A stretch of DNA of 64,000 nt from the NCBI RefSeq assembly GCF_000385565.1, contig NC_021169.1:1-64000 (forward strand), in the 5' to 3' direction. Positions 59,579-64,000 of the stretch are shown piece after piece (within the stretch, counting starts at the first letter, position 1; each line of letters opens with the position of its first letter). Made by a program: the position numbers and the translations under genes. The stretch comes from Archaeoglobus sulfaticallidus PM70-1 (GTDB lineage: Archaea > Halobacteriota > Archaeoglobi > Archaeoglobales > Archaeoglobaceae). Below the pieces are notes generated by a model. It did not search any database. It was given only the letters and a program-made list of their open reading frames with translations, and was not told the origin of the DNA.

Positions 59579-59731
59579 TCACACCTTCAATTTTTTGCGT
59601 CTCCAGTGTCTCCTTTTCGGGCTGGAAAATACCCTCCTCTTCGTTTTCAAGGTTACCCACAAAGGTGCTCTCCTATTCTGCCTGTAAAACTTTGCAAGCC
59701 TGAACTTAACACCTACTGTCTTCTTTCCCAT
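59579..59731 (-). CDS. rpl39e: 50S ribosomal protein L39e
   Basis: 50 residues. The product begins [20 protein letters not shown] and continues [14 protein letters not shown]...[11 protein letters not shown], the highly basic L39e of the exit tunnel. It was located by translating the gap between L31e and the PDCD5-like gene; ATG is at 59731 and TGA at 59579. Confidence 0.95.
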   Translation of the reverse strand: MGKKTVGVKFRLAKFYRQNRRAPLWVTLKTKRRVFSSPKRRHWRRKKLKV

Positions 59732-59745
59732 TAAAACACCCCACT

Positions 59746-60081
59746 TTATTTTCTGATAATTTTTGTCTCCCTCTTCTTGGGCAGAGCCCTTTTCAGAATT
59801 TCTACGAGCATTTCATCTGTTATCTTCTGCCTCAACCTTCCAGTTTGAGCGAGAGCTATGAGCTGGTTCTCTATTGACTCGGATATTTCAGGATGAGCGA
59901 GCTTGATTCTTGCAAGCCTTTCACGGGCTTCGGGCTCAAGTATCGCCCTCAATATTGCCTTCTTCTGAGCCTGAATCTCACTCTGAAGCTCCTGCTGTCT
60001 CCTGAGTTCCTCAAGCTCCCTTTCCCTCTGTGCCTGAAGTTCCGCGAGCTTCCGCCTTCTTATCTCTTCAAGTTCATCCAT
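59746..60081 (-). CDS. PDCD5-related DNA-binding protein
   Basis: About 111 residues. The N-terminal third is an arginine/glutamate-rich helix ([20 protein letters not shown]); the core is the PDCD5-like three-helix bundle ([40 protein letters not shown]). Archaeal members bind double-stranded DNA in vitro. It is between S19e and L39e, the usual place. ATG 60081 follows a G7 stretch. Confidence 0.93.
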   Translation of the reverse strand: MDELEEIRRRKLAELQAQRERELEELRRQQELQSEIQAQKKAILRAILEPEARERLARIKLAHPEISESIENQLIALAQTGRLRQKITDEMLVEILKRALPKKRETKIIRK

Positions 60082-60098
60082 CAAAACCCCCCCGGAGA

Positions 60099-60548
60099 TC
60101 AGTACTTCTCCAGAGCGGGTATCTTCTCAACGAGCTTCTCTTTGAGTTCATTTGCAGATTTATCAAGGAAAGATCTGCCCTTGGGTGTAACGATCCTTCC
60201 TCCATCAACCTTTTCAACAAACCCCGCCTTTTCAAGCTGCTGAAGTGCTTTCCTTACGATTGAACCGCTGCCCTTTGCGAATCTCGGTGGCTTTGAGCCT
60301 CTTCTCTTCCTTCCCCCAAATACAGTCCTCAGTCTCTGAATACCAACCGGTCCATCGGTATAGACCCTTCTGAATATGGCTGCAGTCCTTAAGTACCACC
60401 AATTTGGCTGTTCCGGAGACCTCTGCTTGTGAACTCCTGTTTTAACGAAGTTTGCCCACTCTGGGGGTTTAAACTCCTCCATCTCCTCGAGCTTCTTTGC
60501 GACATACTCGATCAGTTCATTAGCTGGAACATCATATACAGTCGTCAT
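60099..60548 (-). CDS. rps19e: 30S ribosomal protein S19e
   Basis: 149 residues. [40 protein letters not shown] and [20 protein letters not shown] are conserved S19e blocks; [20 protein letters not shown] is the winged-helix part. It starts the ribosomal run, 16 bases after the CRM-domain gene, with GGAGGG before its ATG. Confidence 0.97.
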   Translation of the reverse strand: MTTVYDVPANELIEYVAKKLEEMEEFKPPEWANFVKTGVHKQRSPEQPNWWYLRTAAIFRRVYTDGPVGIQRLRTVFGGRKRRGSKPPRFAKGSGSIVRKALQQLEKAGFVEKVDGGRIVTPKGRSFLDKSANELKEKLVEKIPALEKY

Positions 60549-60564
60549 CTTAACCCTCCTGATT

Positions 60565-60807
60565 TTATTTTACGAAGGTTAGCACCATACCTCTTAGGCT
60601 AACGAGTCTGCCATTAATATTTTTCTCTACCTCTCTTGCGAGTTCCTTCCTGTCCCTGCCTGTGCTTTCTCTGAAACTCCTGAGTAGCTTGACCTTAACC
60701 ACTCCCCGCTTCTCAAGCTGGAAATTGATTTCCTTTATCACATTCTCCGTCAAACCGTTTTTCCCAATGTTTATCGTTGATATTCTCTCTGGCAGACTTT
60801 TCCTCAT
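60565..60807 (-). CDS. YhbY/CRM-domain RNA-binding protein
   Basis: 80-residue CRM-domain protein. [20 protein letters not shown] carries the GKxG loop (here IGKNGL) of the YhbY family, and the tail has [15 protein letters not shown]. Family members bind pre-50S RNA. It is first in the surviving operon; directly upstream lies mobile-element debris. Confidence 0.88.
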   Translation of the reverse strand: MRKSLPERISTINIGKNGLTENVIKEINFQLEKRGVVKVKLLRSFRESTGRDRKELAREVEKNINGRLVSLRGMVLTFVK

Positions 60808-60849
60808 ATTACCCCTTCTTCAAACTTCATCCTGAATCGAGTGAACTAC

Positions 60850-61020
60850 CCCTTGCTCACACAAGGAGCTTCCTGCTTCCTCCACCGAACTTACCATCAT
60901 TGGTAGCTCTTTCAGCCGACCTAGGCAGAGGTTCGGTGTCCACAGGCGTAACTTCGGGCTGTCCCAGCCCTAGGCTACCTTGCGGTAGCGAAAGGAAGTA
61001 TAAAAGAGAGGATATAAATA
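60850..61020 (-). pseudogene. IS605 right end with TnpB tail
   Basis: On the minus strand, GLGQPEVTPVDTEPLPRSAE corresponds to the C-terminal tail of TnpB (GLGxPEVTPV). The rest of TnpB is absent. The DNA also shares CCACAGGC and CTGTCCCAGCCC with the tnpB 3' end at 24-55. A small hairpin (CTACCTTGCGGTAG, 60974-60987) is present. It is a solo right end, the part that encodes the omega-RNA scaffold in this family. Confidence 0.6.
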
Positions 61021-61048
61021 GCTTGCGGGCTCTCATCCCCTCCCTTTC

Positions 61049-61155
61049 GAGGCTGTCCGACAATTACTGAGAATAATAATTCATCCCGTTTATTTTTAAA
61101 TTGCAGGCCTGAGCGACCTCCTTTTTCACACAAATTTGAATTGCTGGACAGCCTC
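61049..61155. mobile_element. MITE, copy 3 (inverted)
   Basis: 107 bp from GAGGCTGTCC to GGACAGCCTC, the reverse complement of the copy at 2572-2678 with few differences. It lies between the IS605 right-end relic and the MFS gene. Confidence 0.75.
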
Positions 61156-61320
61156 TTTCGGAAGAGGACTTCCTGCCCGCATTTGTTAAAAAGTTTTGTG
61201 TTGTATGAGGCATAAGATTTTTCCCAGCTGAATGTTCTGGAAACATTGTGAGCCTCGAGATGCGAGTGAATGAGTCTGTGAGTTGAAACATCAGAGTGTT
61301 TTTGACATGAAACGATGAAA
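61156..61320 (-). pseudogene. Unrecognised coding remnant
   Basis: The minus strand has an open stretch reading VSCQKHSDVSTHRLIHSHLE and AHNVSRTFSWEKSYASYNTK, ending at the MITE. It has no start and overlaps the end of the MFS gene's flank. Composition suggests a transposase fragment, but no family is recognised. Confidence 0.3.
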
Positions 61321-62835
61321 TTAGTTTTCTTTAATCTTTTCGATATCTTCAATTTTGCCCGGGGCAAACTCAAATTGCTTGTTTGGGTTTATTTTAACAC
61401 CCAAGGAGCTCTGAAAAACATCCTGCGTTCTCATCTGAGCCATAAATTTTGCACTGAAACCATCCAGGACTGTAACTAGAGGTGTATGTGATATAACGCT
61501 AAGTACATCTTGATAAACTGCTTTTCTAATTTCTTCCTTAACAAGTTCCTCATCAACTGCATTGCTCTCCTCGAACTTCCTGAGAATCTTTACAGAAAGG
61601 ACGGATAGGAAAGCAGAAATCAGGAAAAGAAAGTCATATCCTGCAAGATGAATTGCTGGTATCTGGAGAAATCCAATTGTGGATTCAATATCTATTTTAA
61701 TACCAAAGTTTAGATATAGCAGGCCTGATGCTATGATACCTCCTGTAAGAGATCCGAGAGCTCCAAACAAAGATGATGCTACATTATTTGCTGCATAGTA
61801 AGATGCTGAATTTCCCTTTGGAGTTATTTTTGCGATCATGTTCATAACCGCAATGGGAGGGATGTTGGAGTAGAACCCATCTATGATGTAAATCAGGACC
61901 AGGATCATCGGTGTTAGTGGATGCCTTTCTGGCATTGTTGTAAATGTAAACAGAAGTGCTGCGAGAGAGAAAGATGAAAAAGATAAAATCGTTAGAGGTT
62001 TGTTACCGAACATGTCCATCATTTTACCGGAGATTCTCAAGAAATAAGTTGAGCTAAGCTGACTCACTGATGCGAGGGTTATTACAACCCATAAGGGATA
62101 ATTCAGTACGGATATTATGTAAACTGAAAAGAAAGGAGTGGACATCCCTGATGCAAACCTCCAGAGGGATAGAGAGGATGTCAGTCTAACAAAGTTAATG
62201 TTCTTGAAGGGTTCTCTCAGATTTCTCTTGCCTTTCGTCTCAACATCAACATCATCAATTCCAGTTATAAAATACAGACTTACAGCTCCAGCCAAAAATG
62301 CTGTCATGAAGAGCAGAATGAACGCTGGAGATCCGAGGTAGTTAAATAAGACTGCAAAGGATAAAACCGCGAATAGTGCGATGAACTTTCCATTCGCAAT
62401 TCTCTTTGAATATATCTTACCCCTCATGTTGTCCGGGATTAAATCTCTCATCCAAGAGCTCCATGGCAGGCTCGAAGCTTCTTTAAAGACTGTATATGCT
62501 GTGAAAAGTATTACTACAAGCGAAACCGAGTTATCAAAATCAATTGCAAGAGCTATAGCAATCAGCAAAAGGGAAATCCTTGAAAGGAGGTTATAGATTA
62601 AACATATCTTTTTTCTACTGTATTTTTCTGCAATGTAAACCGAAGGAATTTGAACGAGTTGGGAGAGATACGGAATTCCTGCAACAAATCCTATTAATAA
62701 AGGACTTGCTTTCATCAGTGCCAGATACGAGGATATAATCGGTACAGTAACCAGTGAGAACATTATCTGAGACGCTAATCCATCCCTCAGCAGATTTTTC
62801 AAGCTACGATCAATTTCAGGCTCTTCATTTTCCAT
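61321..62835 (-). CDS. MFS transporter
   Basis: 504-residue major facilitator with 12 hydrophobic segments. AEKYSRKKICLIYNLLSR is the loop 2-3 region and MRGKIYSKRIANGKFIAL the analogous region after helix 4. A hydrophilic C-terminal 80 residues is unusual for the family. Substrate unknown. It is monocistronic and flanked by IS debris on both sides, so it may be recently acquired. Confidence 0.85.
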   Translation of the reverse strand: MENEEPEIDRSLKNLLRDGLASQIMFSLVTVPIISSYLALMKASPLLIGFVAGIPYLSQLVQIPSVYIAEKYSRKKICLIYNLLSRISLLLIAIALAIDFDNSVSLVVILFTAYTVFKEASSLPWSSWMRDLIPDNMRGKIYSKRIANGKFIALFAVLSFAVLFNYLGSPAFILLFMTAFLAGAVSLYFITGIDDVDVETKGKRNLREPFKNINFVRLTSSLSLWRFASGMSTPFFSVYIISVLNYPLWVVITLASVSQLSSTYFLRISGKMMDMFGNKPLTILSFSSFSLAALLFTFTTMPERHPLTPMILVLIYIIDGFYSNIPPIAVMNMIAKITPKGNSASYYAANNVASSLFGALGSLTGGIIASGLLYLNFGIKIDIESTIGFLQIPAIHLAGYDFLFLISAFLSVLSVKILRKFEESNAVDEELVKEEIRKAVYQDVLSVISHTPLVTVLDGFSAKFMAQMRTQDVFQSSLGVKINPNKQFEFAPGKIEDIEKIKEN

Positions 62836-62959
62836 ATGGTGGTCACGAACACTGTGAAATAATTGTCCAGCATATAAACTTATCGGTAAGCAAGTGATGG
62901 GTGCTCTCAGTAAAGATTTGTATGTTAAATTAATTAAATTATAATATTTATACTAAAAA
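62836..62959. other. Short gap upstream of the MFS gene
   Basis: A+T-rich region that must hold the MFS promoter on the minus strand. No gene is seen. Confidence 0.3.
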
Positions 62960-63225
62960 AGCTATTTAAAGAATGCTTGGCTACGGGCTTCAGAAGGGAG
63001 AAGAAGCTTAAGCTCATGTGTTTTGAGAGAGTCCTCAAATACTGTGAGAACAAGCCAGAAGTTTGTGGATATGAGGCACTTGGGCTTCACAAAGACTAGA
63101 TACAGACATGAAACTTGGTTGAGGAATTGCGTAGAGAGATTCTTTTCCAGGCTTAAGGATAGCAAGATTCTGGAACAGATTTCCTTAGTTCTTGATTAGT
63201 TTCAGAGATTGAGAGCTTTATTGTG
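62960..63225 (+). pseudogene. Relic of an IS6-like DDE transposase, C-terminal part
   Basis: In shifting frames the plus strand encodes FERVLKYCENKPEV, then LGFTKTRYRHETWLRNCVER, FFSRLKDSKILEQI. The RNxVERFFSRLKDR pattern with its catalytic Glu is typical of IS6/IS240-type archaeal transposases. Stops and shifts follow. Confidence 0.6.
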
Positions 63226-63303
63226 TGTCCCCTTATACCAATTAAGCTTTAACTGATGCTATAGCACCAAAATTTTAATACTTAAGATTCATCGATAAGA
63301 GTA

Positions 63304-64000
63304 ATGCTCGAATCGGAAATTTGGGTGGAAAAATACAGGCCTAAAACGCTCGATGAGGTTGTTGGTCAGCATGCCATTGTTCAAAGGCTTAAGGGTTATG
63401 TTGAAAAGAGGAACATACCTCATTTACTCTTCGCCGGACCTCCCGGTACAGGAAAGACCGCTTCAGCAATAGCCCTGACAAGAGACCTGTTCGGAGAGAA
63501 CTGGAGAGATAATTTCATAGAGATGAATGCATCGGTTTCTAAGAGTACACCTGTTACGGTCAGAGTTAATGGTGCTGTTGAAAGGTTAACTTTCGAAGAT
63601 CTAGACAGGATGTACTTTAACGGCTGTGGCGATGATGTCGAGTACGCAGATGCCGGAGATCTGGAAGTTCTTACTGTTGATGAAAAATACAGGGTCAGAT
63701 GGGCGAGAGTATCCAAAATAATAAGACACAAAGCCAGAAAGATTCTCAGAGTTCGTGTAGAAGGTGGTGGAGTAATTGAACTGACTGGAAATCACGCAGT
63801 TATGTTGCTTGACAAAAACGGTAGCCTCGTCGCAAAGAAGGCAAGCGAAATAAAAGAAGGGGATTTCTTCATATCTTTCGTGTCAAAACTTGGTGGGTCT
63901 CTTAATAAGCTGTCATTTTCTGACTACCTGCCCCGATCCGTAACTTCGAGAGTTAGGGTTATAGATGAGCTGGAGGTTAACGAGCTTGTTTCATGGTCTT
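63304..64000 (+). CDS. rfcS: Replication factor C small subunit, N-terminus with intein
   Basis: The clamp-loader ATPase begins MLESEIWVEKYRPKTLDEVV. Walker A is GPPGTGKT at residues 45-52. After FIEMNA (residue 76) the protein, which should continue SDERGID, enters an intein. The gene runs beyond the window. RfcS loads PCNA onto DNA with RfcL. The promoter is probably the CCAAAATTTTAATACTTAAG region around 63270-63289. Confidence 0.93.
   Translation, partial: MLESEIWVEKYRPKTLDEVVGQHAIVQRLKGYVEKRNIPHLLFAGPPGTGKTASAIALTRDLFGENWRDNFIEMNASVSKSTPVTVRVNGAVERLTFEDLDRMYFNGCGDDVEYADAGDLEVLTVDEKYRVRWARVSKIIRHKARKILRVRVEGGGVIELTGNHAVMLLDKNGSLVAKKASEIKEGDFFISFVSKLGGSLNKLSFSDYLPRSVTSRVRVIDELEVNELVSWS
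63532..64000 (+). other. Intein N-terminal splicing domain in RfcS (partial)
   Basis: Residue 77 of the precursor is the probable intein Ser1 (block A, SVSKSTPVTVRVNG). Block B is VIELTGNHAVMLL, with the TxxH motif. The next hydrophobic segment (KKASEIKEGDFFISF) continues the Hint fold. The endonuclease region and the C-terminal junction lie beyond the window. Confidence 0.85.

Noticed and set aside
60857-61063. 68-codon minus-strand frame as a gene
   Set aside because: The only recognisable part is the TnpB tail, with no catalytic region and no credible start.
1-64000. CRISPR array, tRNA or rRNA genes
   Set aside because: No regularly spaced repeats, no tRNA-like TTCRA arm with acceptor pairing, and no rRNA core sequence was found by eye. 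A covariance scan could still find a tRNA that I missed.

Overview
The window looks like an archaeal chromosome, most likely a hyperthermophilic euryarchaeon of the Archaeoglobales. Reasons: an archaeal ribosomal/SRP operon (S19e, PDCD5-like, L39e, L31e, aIF6, LX, prefoldin alpha, FtsY), RfcS with an intein, UPF0058 and UPF0146 proteins, a three-gene archaeal glutamate synthase, GGTG-type ribosome binding sites, TATA boxes close to starts, GTG/TTG starts, an acyl-CoA dehydrogenase and many small NTase/HEPN and VapBC modules. The genus is inference. No tRNA, rRNA or CRISPR array was seen.

Layout. 1-5.6 kb is a mobile and defence-rich edge: two IS200/IS605 elements, a HepT/MntA pair, a VapBC pair, an HsdR relic and two copies of a 107-bp MITE. 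5.65-11 kb is a nitrogen operon on the minus strand: ferredoxin, flavoprotein reductase and three glutamate synthase subunits. An Lrp-type regulator and a KamA-family aminomutase follow, then an acyl-CoA dehydrogenase on the plus strand. 14.9-20 kb is a patchwork of small genes, relics, two NTase/HEPN pairs and a perfect 304-bp duplication.

20-52.4 kb is a large, visibly A+T-rich surface-polysaccharide locus. The plus-strand arm (20.1-38.1 kb) has WecB, a two-domain oxidoreductase, five GT4 glycosyltransferases, an epimerase, a thymidylate-kinase-like and an NTase-like protein, Gmd, a GDP-sugar epimerase, a cupin, a DegT aminotransferase and a large membrane protein. The minus-strand arm (52.4-38.1 kb) has a truncated RmlA, an RmlC-like epimerase, a UDP-sugar epimerase, a flippase, a compact four-gene cassette (DegT aminotransferase, FabG-like reductase, LpxA-like acyltransferase, Gfo/Idh dehydrogenase), and a frameshifted alkaline-phosphatase-superfamily gene and GT4 gene. 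The locus probably builds, exports and decorates cell-surface glycans or S-layer glycans. It also carries decayed copies of its own genes (gmd/epimerase, DegT).

52.4-55.6 kb is repeats, relics and an NTase/winged-helix pair. 55.7-60.8 kb is conserved housekeeping. 60.8-63.3 kb is IS debris around an MFS transporter. The window ends inside rfcS, within its intein.

The most interesting candidate system is the four-gene cassette at 42.36-45.9 kb. Its proteins match the logic of the bacterial GnnA/GnnB/LpxA route to an acylated UDP-GlcNAc3N, with a FabG-like enzyme that could make the 3-hydroxyacyl donor. That is the entry to lipid A biosynthesis, here in an apparent archaeon.
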